A stretch of DNA of 38,791 bases, from the NCBI RefSeq assembly GCF_004348825.1, contig NZ_SMJU01000025.1:1-38791 (forward strand), given 5' to 3'. Position numbers and translations under genes: made by a program. Source of the DNA: Arundinibacter roseus. GTDB lineage: Bacteria > Bacteroidota > Bacteroidia > Cytophagales > Spirosomataceae. Below the pieces are notes generated by a model that had not been told where the DNA came from, made no database searches, and saw nothing but the letters and a program-made list of their open reading frames with translations. This document shows positions 23,869 through 30,952 of this stretch, one piece after another. Each line of letters begins with the position of its first letter. Within the stretch, counting starts at the first letter, position 1.

Positions 23869-23925
23869 AGTATGAATACAAAATAAAACTAATGATTTTA
23901 TTGTTTTAAATTATGTTTTCATACT
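23869..23925. promoter_or_regulatory. Candidate regulator sites at the efflux operon promoter
   Basis: AGTATGAATACAAAAT (23869-23884) is repeated inverted as ATTATGTTTTCATACT (23910-23925), matching 14 of 16 bases, with outer ends 57 bases apart. The right copy covers the spacer of the promoter and touches its -7 element. A MarR dimer at each site, or a loop between them, would block transcription. No experimental support is available. Confidence 0.5.
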
Positions 23926-23932
23926 AAATTTG
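23903..23932 (+). promoter_or_regulatory. Promoter of the efflux operon
   Basis: The -7 element TAAATTTG (23925-23932) matches TAnnTTTG exactly, and a weak -33 (TTG, start of TTGTTTT near 23901) lies about 21 bases upstream. Transcription would begin near 23939, leaving a leader of fewer than 20 bases before the ATG at 23956. Confidence 0.55.
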
Positions 23933-23955
23933 TCGTGTACTACATTCTTTTTGGT

Positions 23956-24645
23956 ATGATAGCAGAGTTAATAGGTGCCGGAAAGGAATACAAAACCGGC
24001 GATCAAACGATTGTGGCGCTCCAGCCGACAGATTTTCGCCTGGAAGAAGGTCAATTGACCTTGATTATTGGGCCATCTGGTTCAGGAAAAACTACCTTAC
24101 TTTCTCTATTGGGATGCGTAATTTACCCAAGCTACGGTGATTTATGGGTCAATGGGCAGCATATAAATGCACTTAGCCAAAATCAACTTGCCCATCTGCG
24201 GCTGCATACCATTGGATTTGTGTTTCAGAATTTCAACCTGCTCATGCCGCTCTCAGCCGAAGAAAATGTGGCTATGCCGCTCAAACTCATGCACGTAAAG
24301 TCTGCTGAAATAAAAAGACGGGTGGCCGATGCCCTGGAAATTGTGGGCATGACCGACCGCCGCAAAAATCTCCCGAAAGAACTTTCAGGTGGTCAGCAGC
24401 AGCGAATTGCCATTGCCCGGGCGCTCGTTACCGAGCCGAAGCTTGTGCTCTGCGATGAACCTACGGCTTCTCTCGACAAGGATTCTCTGGAAGTAGTGAT
24501 GCGGGAATTGCAGGTACTTGCCCGCAGCGGAAAATCAGTTGCCGTTGTGACGCACGACCCGCGCCTGCAGCAGTATGCCGACCGGGCTGTGGAGGTAAAA
24601 AATGGATTTGTGGAAGAAATTGACTTGAAAAAAGCAAAGTCCTGA
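23956..24645 (+). CDS. ABC transporter ATP-binding protein of an efflux system
   Basis: From the ATG at 23956 the product has 229 residues. A GTG at 23935 would add 7 residues and would lie upstream of the predicted transcription start. The LolD/MacB/DevA type of ATPase is clear: Walker A GPSGSGKTT, the Q-loop in FVFQNFNL, the signature LSGGQQQRIAIARAL, Walker B LVLCDEPTASLD, and the H-loop VTHDPR. It energises the FtsX-type permease encoded two genes downstream. The four genes 23.9-28.2 kb are on one strand with short gaps (26, 18 and about 50 bases), so they form one operon. Confidence 0.95.
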   Translation: MIAELIGAGKEYKTGDQTIVALQPTDFRLEEGQLTLIIGPSGSGKTTLLSLLGCVIYPSYGDLWVNGQHINALSQNQLAHLRLHTIGFVFQNFNLLMPLSAEENVAMPLKLMHVKSAEIKRRVADALEIVGMTDRRKNLPKELSGGQQQRIAIARALVTEPKLVLCDEPTASLDKDSLEVVMRELQVLARSGKSVAVVTHDPRLQQYADRAVEVKNGFVEEIDLKKAKS

Positions 24646-24671
24646 TTTATAAAACTTTATTTACTTTCCTG

Positions 24672-25643
24672 ATGAAATTACAGCTGTATTTTCTACAAAT
24701 AGTCACCCTGACCGCAGCCCTGACGAGTAGCCTGCTCTTTTCCTGTCAGTCGGGGGAGGACGCCAAAAACGCCAAAGCTCAGGCAGACTCTCTGGCCGCA
24801 CTTCCCTCTACCAACGACCGCATTGTGGGCGTAGGTCGGATCGAGCCGGAAGATGGTCTGCTGTCGCTCACGGCCGGAAGTTCGGGTCGGGTACTGGAAG
24901 TTCAAATTGATGAAAACCAACAAGTGCAGAAAGGTGATGTGCTGCTGGTTTTGGAAACAACGCTGGAACGCGCGCAACTGGCACAGGCCCAAAGTAAAAA
25001 GGCTACGCAGCAGGCGGCCATTTTGGCACGGCAGGCGGCTTTGGAAGGGTTGCGGGTTACCTTGCGCAATAGCGAAAAAACCTACATGCGGAATACGGAA
25101 CTATTTCAGGGAAAAGCACTTACTAAAGAAGCGCTGGATGATAGTAAAGCTGAATTTGACAAAGTACAGCAGGATGTTCGGCAGGCCGAAGCCGCCCTGT
25201 CCGAAGCTCAGAGTCTTCGAAATGAGAATCTTGCTGATGTCAACTATTACCAAACAGTCCTTGCTCAAAAACAGGTACGGGCGCTGCTCGGCGGGCAAAT
25301 TTTAAATGTTACGGTCAAGACCGGCGATTATATCACGAATGACACGCCACTGGCCGATTTTGCTCCCCAAGGCCCGTTGTTTGCCAAAACCGAAGTAGAC
25401 GAACTTTACGCCGAAAAAGTGAAAATTGGTCAAAAAGCCTATATTTTATCCCAAACTACGGCAGATACGCTGGCCACCGGGACAGTAAGTTTCGCGGCAG
25501 ACTATCTCAAACAAAAATCTTTGTTCAAGGATCAGGCCACGGAGCTGGAAGATCGTCGGGTCCGGCAGGTTTCTATACAACTGGAAGCGGGCCAAAAACC
25601 CTTAATCGGCAGCCGGGTCGATTGCGTCATTCTTCTGAATTAA
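24672..25643 (+). CDS. HlyD/DevB-type periplasmic adaptor protein, lipoprotein
   Basis: The product has 323 residues. The signal peptide ends in LLFSC (Cys25), a likely lipobox, so the adaptor is probably anchored by lipid. The biotinyl-lipoyl half-motif GRVLEVQIDENQQVQKGDVLLVLE is followed by a coiled-coil hairpin rich in Gln, Ala and Lys (about 95-190), then the second half-motif and a beta-barrel region. It bridges the inner-membrane permease and the TolC-type channel in a tripartite exporter, in the manner of DevB or MacA. Confidence 0.9.
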   Translation: MKLQLYFLQIVTLTAALTSSLLFSCQSGEDAKNAKAQADSLAALPSTNDRIVGVGRIEPEDGLLSLTAGSSGRVLEVQIDENQQVQKGDVLLVLETTLERAQLAQAQSKKATQQAAILARQAALEGLRVTLRNSEKTYMRNTELFQGKALTKEALDDSKAEFDKVQQDVRQAEAALSEAQSLRNENLADVNYYQTVLAQKQVRALLGGQILNVTVKTGDYITNDTPLADFAPQGPLFAKTEVDELYAEKVKIGQKAYILSQTTADTLATGTVSFAADYLKQKSLFKDQATELEDRRVRQVSIQLEAGQKPLIGSRVDCVILLN

Positions 25644-25661
25644 CACTTTACCTGTACGGCT

Positions 25662-26783
25662 ATGCTGCTCAAAGAAGCGTTCAAATTTATGTGGTACGAT
25701 AAGGCAAAAACCTTCGGGATTTTGTTCGGAATGGTGCTGTCGGTTTTTCTGGTTGGGCAGCAGGTCATGATCTGCCTGGCGTTGCTGGGAAGTACGGTTT
25801 CGCTGGCAACTTTCAACGAACAGTACATTTGGGTTGTAAGCGATAAGAGCAAACAGGTAATTGATCTACCATTGATTGATATGCGAATTGCCCGGGAGTT
25901 GTTGAGTGTCAGGGGTGTCAAAACGGCTAGTCCGCTGGTATTTGCGGGCGGAAACGTCAAGTTTCCGGATGGCTCCAAAGTCGCCGTTTCGCTGATTGGT
26001 ACGCAGGCACCCTACTTTGCCGGCGGACCGTGGCGGGTGAAGCAGGGAAAACCTACGGATCTTTTGCAGGATGGCGCTGTTTTTCTTGATTCCATGAATC
26101 CCGAGTTCGGAAGTTTTATCAAAGTGGGAGATCAGGTGGAGTTTAATGGGCAGCGGGTCAGAGTGGCAGGATTGACCGCCCAAACCGAGGGGTTGGGCGT
26201 CTCCTTTGGTTTCACCACCGTGGAGCGGGCCCGTAAGCTGAGCGGCGTTTCGTCCACGCAGGCTTCGGCGGTTTTGGTAACTTGTCAGGAAGGTTTTCCG
26301 ATGGAGCAGGTAGTGGCCAATATCAATCAGGAGATTCCGGGAATTACGGCCCGTACCGGAAAAGACTACGGCGATAGCTCCCTGCGCTATTTTGCCACAA
26401 GCAGTGGAATCGTGGCTTCTTTTGGTCTATTGGTTGTGTTTGCAGTCATCACAGGTTTTGCTATCGTAGGTCTTACGCTTTACTCCGCCGTCAGTGATCG
26501 CCTGCGCGACTACGGTACGCTGAAAGCCATTGGTGGCACCAACCGCACCATTCGGAAACTGATTCTTTCTCAGGCACTCATTTATGCCATTTCGGGCTTT
26601 GGTATCGCGTATGGTTTGCTGGTTCTTTTCATCAACGCCACCAAAGGTTCTCTCGATTTGCAGCTGACTCCCGTGTTGTCCATGTACCTGATTGGCGTCA
26701 CGATCTTCATTGCTATTCTGGGCAGCATGTTTGGCATGCGCCGCATCATCAAGCTGGAACCGGCGGCTGTTTTTAGGGGGTAA
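25662..26783 (+). CDS. FtsX/DevC-type ABC transporter permease
   Basis: The product has 373 residues. One N-terminal membrane helix (about 18-40, GILFGMVLSVFLVGQQVMIC) is followed by a roughly 220-residue periplasmic domain, then the three-helix FtsX domain (about 262-370) with SDRLRDYGTLKAIGGTNRTIRKLIL, the hallmark coupling loop to the ATPase. This four-helix arrangement is that of DevC/MacB-like permeases, which move substrates from the periplasm outward through TolC. DevC homologues export glycolipids in cyanobacteria; here the substrate is not known. Confidence 0.9.
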   Translation: MLLKEAFKFMWYDKAKTFGILFGMVLSVFLVGQQVMICLALLGSTVSLATFNEQYIWVVSDKSKQVIDLPLIDMRIARELLSVRGVKTASPLVFAGGNVKFPDGSKVAVSLIGTQAPYFAGGPWRVKQGKPTDLLQDGAVFLDSMNPEFGSFIKVGDQVEFNGQRVRVAGLTAQTEGLGVSFGFTTVERARKLSGVSSTQASAVLVTCQEGFPMEQVVANINQEIPGITARTGKDYGDSSLRYFATSSGIVASFGLLVVFAVITGFAIVGLTLYSAVSDRLRDYGTLKAIGGTNRTIRKLILSQALIYAISGFGIAYGLLVLFINATKGSLDLQLTPVLSMYLIGVTIFIAILGSMFGMRRIIKLEPAAVFRG

Positions 26784-26833
26784 AGAAAAGTCTTTCAGGT
26801 AAAATTTCACTTCGTACAATCCAGATGATTTTT

Positions 26834-28174
26834 ATGAATAAGTTTATAAAAAACAGGTTTCAATCGTCTCTTGCCTATTGCCTGATGTTCCTTTGCCTGC
26901 AACCGGCAGCACTTTGGGCGCAGTCGGTCAGCCTCGAAGAAGCCATAGAACTAGCCTTAAAAAATCGGGCAGAACTTAAAAATGCCCAAATTGATATAAC
27001 GCTGGCTACTCGTGAAAATGAAAAATTGAGTGCCCAATGGCTGCCACAGGTAAAAGGATCAGCCGATGTGCGCTGGAACACGCAGTTGCAAACAACCATT
27101 TTGCCTTTTGATATTACGGGTCAGAATCCTGCCGGGAGTACCGAACTGAAATTTGGCCTGCCGTTTAGCAATACTCTGAGCATTGAAGCTGAGCAAAAAA
27201 TACTGGATCCCAAGTCTAAATTTTCACGAAAATTGAATGAAAATCGGGTGCGGATTGAACAAAACGTATATCAGCAAAAGCAGATTTCGATCAGGCAATT
27301 GGTAACTGAGGCCTATTACCAGGTATTGCTGCATCAGGAACGAAGCCGCCTGGCCGAAGAAACGGTCAATAGAGAAGAAAAAAATCTGGCCATTACCCAA
27401 ACTCAGGCAGCTGCCGGAACGCTCCTGCCCAATGACCTTGACCGCGTACAACTTGACGTACGTACGGCTAACCTCCGACTCCGAAAAGCACGTCAGGATC
27501 TGAATTTGGCACTTTCGGCCCTTTCCTTTCGGATGGGCTTACCCGATGGGGAAACCGTTTCTCCGGCACAAACGCTGCGGCAAGTACTTACTTCTTTATC
27601 TATAAATACAGAAATAAACGAACTTCCCCGGACCGAGCTCGCTGCCGAAGAACTTACGCTCATCACTCAACAACTGAGCCAACAACGAGAAAAAGCAGTG
27701 CAATTGCCAACGCTTTCTGCCTATGGAACCTATGCGGCCCTGCAGCTCAGCGAGCAGTTTAATCCCTTTGCTTCCGGGACATGGTACCCATTCAACTATA
27801 TCGGACTGCGACTGAATGTGCCTATTTTTGATGGCCGTCAGGCCAAACTCGCTGCTAACGACTATGTGCTGCGCCAACAGCAAAGTCAGCAGACTTTCAA
27901 CCAACTGCAAAAGGAATTGATTTATGAGCGTCAAAATGCACTTGTGACTTTACAGCAAGCACAGCTTGATGTGGAAGACAGCCGGGATAATCTGGAATTG
28001 GCGCAGAAGATTCTGGCCACAGATTTGTTCAGATTTGAGAAAGAAACGTTGAGCCTATCGGAGCTTACGGCTACGCAAAGCTCGGTGCAAGATGCCGAAG
28101 ATGCCTATCTGACCAATGCTTATAATTACCTGCTGGCACTCGTTCGTTACCGAAAGGCGACCGGAACGCTTTAA
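26834..28174 (+). CDS. TolC-family outer-membrane efflux channel
   Basis: From the ATG at 26834 the product has 446 residues; an ATG three codons earlier is also possible. A signal peptide (LAYCLMFLCLQPAALWAQ) precedes two OEP repeats of long helices: VSLEEAIELALKNRAELKNAQI at the start, LQKELIYERQNALVTLQQAQLDVEDSRDNLELA in the second half, and beta-strand segments at the membrane (NTLSIEAEQKILDP; YIGLRLNVPIFDGRQA). It completes the exporter. Its stop lies only 6 bases from the stop of the convergent AlbA-domain gene. Confidence 0.93.
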   Translation: MNKFIKNRFQSSLAYCLMFLCLQPAALWAQSVSLEEAIELALKNRAELKNAQIDITLATRENEKLSAQWLPQVKGSADVRWNTQLQTTILPFDITGQNPAGSTELKFGLPFSNTLSIEAEQKILDPKSKFSRKLNENRVRIEQNVYQQKQISIRQLVTEAYYQVLLHQERSRLAEETVNREEKNLAITQTQAAAGTLLPNDLDRVQLDVRTANLRLRKARQDLNLALSALSFRMGLPDGETVSPAQTLRQVLTSLSINTEINELPRTELAAEELTLITQQLSQQREKAVQLPTLSAYGTYAALQLSEQFNPFASGTWYPFNYIGLRLNVPIFDGRQAKLAANDYVLRQQQSQQTFNQLQKELIYERQNALVTLQQAQLDVEDSRDNLELAQKILATDLFRFEKETLSLSELTATQSSVQDAEDAYLTNAYNYLLALVRYRKATGTL

Positions 28175-28180
28175 AAAAAG

Positions 28181-28825
28181 CTAATACATAGCCATTGTAA
28201 AACGATCCAAAACTTCATCAGGATGGACTTCCAGTACATTGGCCAACACCAGTTTTACCAAAGTGCGCGAAGCGAGCCAACGCGGAATTCCGGCAATGGT
28301 AGCGTACGATTCCACAGTCACACTTTTCTGTTTTTCCAGAAGTTGCATGAGCTGTTTTTCTTTTTCACCATACGAAAAGAGTGTATCCTTATTCTCCTTG
28401 GCTAGCTTCATAATTGCAAGCATTTCCTTACTAGCCTGCACGGACTTATCTTTTACCCGTACGTAGGACTTTTTCTTGCCAAAGATATCAAGCACAGCAT
28501 GAGGTTTCTCGATCCCTCTCGACACATGAAATATCAGCACTTCACGTTCATCCGAAATAGCAATGCGCTCTTTGGTATACGAAATGGCGGGCGTGCAGTA
28601 TTTTTCAATGGCCCGTTCCAGAATGTACTCGTCTTCGTCGGCATATTTGAGGCCCTTAATCGCTTTGTCGTCTCCTACGCCAATCAGGAGTTTGCCCCCG
28701 CCTGAGTTGGCAAAAGCGACTATTTCGCGGACAATGCGTTCGGGATGATTGGATTTTAGCTTGAATTCCAGCGTATCTCCTTCTCCTTGCCTGACCAGTT
28801 CTTTGAGCGTTCGTAGGTCCATCAA
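28181..28825 (-). CDS. AlbA-type (Schlafen-like) putative DNA/nucleic-acid-binding protein
   Basis: The product has 214 residues. The AlbA_2/Schlafen domain covers about residues 10-130: EGDTLEFKLKSN, IVREIVAFANSGGGKLLIGVGD and AISDEREVLIFHVSRG are the family's strands and the GGG-containing loop. The C-terminal region (about 155-214) looks like a small winged helix (SVTVESYATIAGIPRWLASRTLVKLV). These proteins are often annotated as putative transcriptional regulators or ATP-binding proteins, and their function is largely unestablished. It is convergent with TolC and divergent from crtZ. Confidence 0.8.
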   Translation of the reverse strand: MMDLRTLKELVRQGEGDTLEFKLKSNHPERIVREIVAFANSGGGKLLIGVGDDKAIKGLKYADEDEYILERAIEKYCTPAISYTKERIAISDEREVLIFHVSRGIEKPHAVLDIFGKKKSYVRVKDKSVQASKEMLAIMKLAKENKDTLFSYGEKEKQLMQLLEKQKSVTVESYATIAGIPRWLASRTLVKLVLANVLEVHPDEVLDRFTMAMY

Positions 28826-28993
28826 TTAGTTTGAATTGAATGGAAGATAGGTTTACTAAATATAGTTACTTTCGTTTGTCAATAAAAGAATCGTCCAACT
28901 ATTTTTTTTAACAATTATTACCTCAAAAACGTTTTTTGCTTACAAGATGTATAATTTCAGGTAAGCTCTTTTTATTCTGGTATAACTAAGTAT

Positions 28994-29476
28994 ATGGATT
29001 TGTTACTTAACCTTCTCCTCATGTTTGGCACTTTCGTTTTTATGGAAGGTTTCGCCTGGTTTACTCATAAATATATCATGCATTCGTTTATGTGGCGGTG
29101 GCATCAGTCGCACCATGTACATCACAAGCATTGGTGGGAGAAAAACGATCTTTTCGGAATTTTGTTTGGTCTTGCTTCTACTGCACTGATTGTCATTGGC
29201 TTTGAGCTGCCTGCTTATGGTTTTGTGCGCTGGATTGGTTTCGGCATTGCTCTCTATGGCGTGGCCTACTTTGTGTTCCATGACGTCATTGTTCATCGCC
29301 GTGTAAAAATTAAGTACACGCCCAAAAGTAAGTACATGAAACGAATCATGAAAGCGCACTATATTCATCACAAAGTGCACGAGCGTGACGGGGCAGAGGC
29401 CTTTGGTTTCTTGTATGCGCCACGAAAATATGAGGATAAAACTATTCGAAAACCTACGGCAGGCAATCTGGGATGA
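28994..29476 (+). CDS. crtZ: Carotenoid (beta-carotene) hydroxylase, CrtZ type
   Basis: The product has 160 residues and belongs to the fatty acid hydroxylase/sterol desaturase superfamily, CrtZ subgroup. The di-iron histidine clusters are all present: HKYIMH, HQSHHVHH, HDVIVHRR and HYIHHKVHE. Two to three membrane helices surround them. CrtZ hydroxylates the beta-ionone rings of carotenoids, making zeaxanthin-type pigments. No other crt gene lies in this window. A strong hairpin terminator follows. Confidence 0.9.
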   Translation: MDLLLNLLLMFGTFVFMEGFAWFTHKYIMHSFMWRWHQSHHVHHKHWWEKNDLFGILFGLASTALIVIGFELPAYGFVRWIGFGIALYGVAYFVFHDVIVHRRVKIKYTPKSKYMKRIMKAHYIHHKVHERDGAEAFGFLYAPRKYEDKTIRKPTAGNLG

Positions 29477-29479
29477 CAC

Positions 29480-29513
29480 AAAAAAAGCGCTTCGTTAAGG
29501 AGCGCTTTTTTTT
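29480..29513. terminator. Bidirectional terminator
   Basis: Seven A, then GCGCT pairing with AGCGC (loop closed further by T-G and C-G), then eight T. It lies between the convergent crtZ and DUF2795 genes. Confidence 0.9.
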
Positions 29514-29526
29514 GTATCAGTGAGGG

Positions 29527-29748
29527 TCAGTATTCGTCTTCATTGAAGAAGAAATCTTCTTTGGTCGGATAGTCGGGCCAAATCTCCTCAATACTTTCGT
29601 AAGGTTGACCATCGTCTTCCAATTCCTGCAAATTTTCAACTACTTCCAGCGGGGCCCCGGTACGAATTGCAAAATCAATCAGCTCATCCTTGGTAGCTGG
29701 CCAGGGGGCATCCTCTAAATATGATGCGAGTTCTAATGTCCAGTACAT
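29527..29748 (-). CDS. DUF2795 family small protein
   Basis: The product has 73 residues: MYWTLELASYLEDAPWPATKD, then DELIDFAIRTGAPLEVVENLQEL, then a very acidic tail ending NEDEY. This is the characteristic DUF2795 fold (a short helical domain with conserved LEDAPWPATKDELID), common and conserved in Bacteroidota. Its function is unknown. It is convergent with crtZ and has a good -7 promoter element upstream. Confidence 0.9.
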   Translation of the reverse strand: MYWTLELASYLEDAPWPATKDELIDFAIRTGAPLEVVENLQELEDDGQPYESIEEIWPDYPTKEDFFFNEDEY

Positions 29749-29786
29749 ACTAAATTCAGATTAAAGTGTTGTAATTTTTTGGAGTG

Positions 29787-29794
29787 CAAAAGTA
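29787..29794 (-). promoter_or_regulatory. -7 element of the DUF2795 gene promoter
   Basis: On the minus strand TACTTTTG matches TAnnTTTG. It would start transcription about 30 bases before the ATG. No clear -33 element was found. Confidence 0.45.
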
Positions 29795-30111
29795 AAAAAA
29801 TTTGCTTCTCCCGGTAATTTTTAACACTATTTTTTGAAAAAAATTTTTGTTTCTGATATATTTTTTTCTATACCAAATTAAATTATTGTTTATCAGGGAG
29901 TTGTAAATTGAGGGTTAGAGGTTTTATAAACCACACACTCCTAGTTTTAAACACCTTTTGCCCAATTTTACTCCTGAAAAACATACATTTCATACTCTTA
30001 CAACAGATTTTATGGTTCTGTGGTATCTTTTGGGTCAGGAATTCCTGATTTTTGATTTTTAATACAGCAAGAGCAGGGGTGTTTTTAAATAAAAATTGTA
30101 TCCTGACAGAA

Positions 30112-30119
30112 TAGTTTTG
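30112..30119 (+). promoter_or_regulatory. -7 element of the cutC promoter
   Basis: TAGTTTTG matches TAnnTTTG, about 36 bases before the cutC ATG. Confidence 0.45.
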
Positions 30120-30154
30120 TAATTTTCCAATCCAAAATTTCTTTTTCTTTTCGC

Positions 30155-30889
30155 ATGACCCTTGAAGTTTGTGCCTATTCGCTGGAATCCTGTCTAAATG
30201 CCCAAGATGCCGGAGCTGCCCGGGTTGAACTTTGCAGCGGCCCCGGAGAGGGCGGAACCACCCCAAGTGCAGGGCTTATTTTGTTGGTTCGGGAAAAAAT
30301 CAAAATTGATCTGTACGTAATGATTCGGCCTCGTGGCGGAGATTTTGTCTATGATGAGCATGAAATTGAACTCATGAAACGGGACCTTGACTTTGCCCGA
30401 AAGGCAGGTGCCGATGGGGTAGTTCTCGGAATTTTGCATCCCGATGGTACAGTTGACGTTGACCAAACGCGGGCCCTGGTTCAGTATGCAGCTCCACTGA
30501 GAGTAACTTTCCACCGCGCCTTTGACCTCACCCCCGACCCATACGCAGCGCTGGAAGATGTGATTGCTACGGGCGCCGAACGCATTCTGACGTCGGGTCA
30601 CCAACCCACGGCTTTGCAGGGCGCCGATCTGCTGGCGAAGCTTTCGAAGCAGGCAGACGGGCGCATTGAACTTATGGCGGGTGCGGGGGTTTCGGTGGCC
30701 AATGCCCTGCAACTTGCCGCTACGGGCGTTTCGGCGTTGCATCTTACCGGAAAAGCGTTTCGCAAAGGAAGGCAGGAATATTTTCCATCGGCAATTTCTA
30801 TGGCCGGGGAAATCCCCGACGAACACAGCATTATGTATAGCGACCCTAAAATCCTGAAAGAGATGGTCGGCCTGCTGGCGGATCGCTAG
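30155..30889 (+). CDS. cutC: CutC family protein (copper homeostasis annotation)
   Basis: The product has 244 residues, a TIM-barrel protein of the CutC family. Conserved segments: LEVCAYSLESCLNAQDAGAARVELCS at the N-terminus, GGTTPSAGL, VMIRPRGGDFVY, GADGVVLGILHPDGTVD, VTFHRAFDLTPDP and the C-terminal MAGAGV. The copper-homeostasis role comes from Escherichia coli genetics and is disputed; enzymatic activity is unproven. The complete family length is present. Confidence 0.94.
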   Translation: MTLEVCAYSLESCLNAQDAGAARVELCSGPGEGGTTPSAGLILLVREKIKIDLYVMIRPRGGDFVYDEHEIELMKRDLDFARKAGADGVVLGILHPDGTVDVDQTRALVQYAAPLRVTFHRAFDLTPDPYAALEDVIATGAERILTSGHQPTALQGADLLAKLSKQADGRIELMAGAGVSVANALQLAATGVSALHLTGKAFRKGRQEYFPSAISMAGEIPDEHSIMYSDPKILKEMVGLLADR

Positions 30890-30899
30890 CGATTTTTTA

Positions 30900-30930
30900 T
30901 TTGTTTATTTCATCTACAAACTTAATTTCT
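30900..30930 (+). promoter_or_regulatory. Candidate promoter of the penicillin-acylase-family gene
   Basis: TTTG (30900-30903), a 19-base spacer, then TAATTTCT (30923-30930), two bases off TAnnTTTG. Confidence 0.3.
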
Positions 30931-30952
30931 TTAACCCTCAAACCAACTACAC

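Larger units (their letters stand above)
29749..30154. other. AT-rich intergenic region, about 400 bases
   Basis: It contains the divergent promoters of the DUF2795 gene and cutC and a perfect 14-base palindrome TCAGGAATTCCTGA (30035-30048) followed by a T-rich stretch. A minus-strand frame over this region (29883-30266) overlaps the cutC start and shows no family features, so it is not called. Confidence 0.6.

Noticed and set aside
30035-30048. Palindrome TCAGGAATTCCTGA as a terminator
   Set aside because: It has no loop, so it cannot form a normal hairpin, and no gene ends directly before it on the plus strand. Kept only as a note in the intergenic entry.
29883-30266. Minus-strand 127-residue frame upstream of cutC
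   Set aside because: It overlaps the start of cutC, has Lys/Phe/Asn composition expected of AT-rich noncoding DNA, and no recognisable family.
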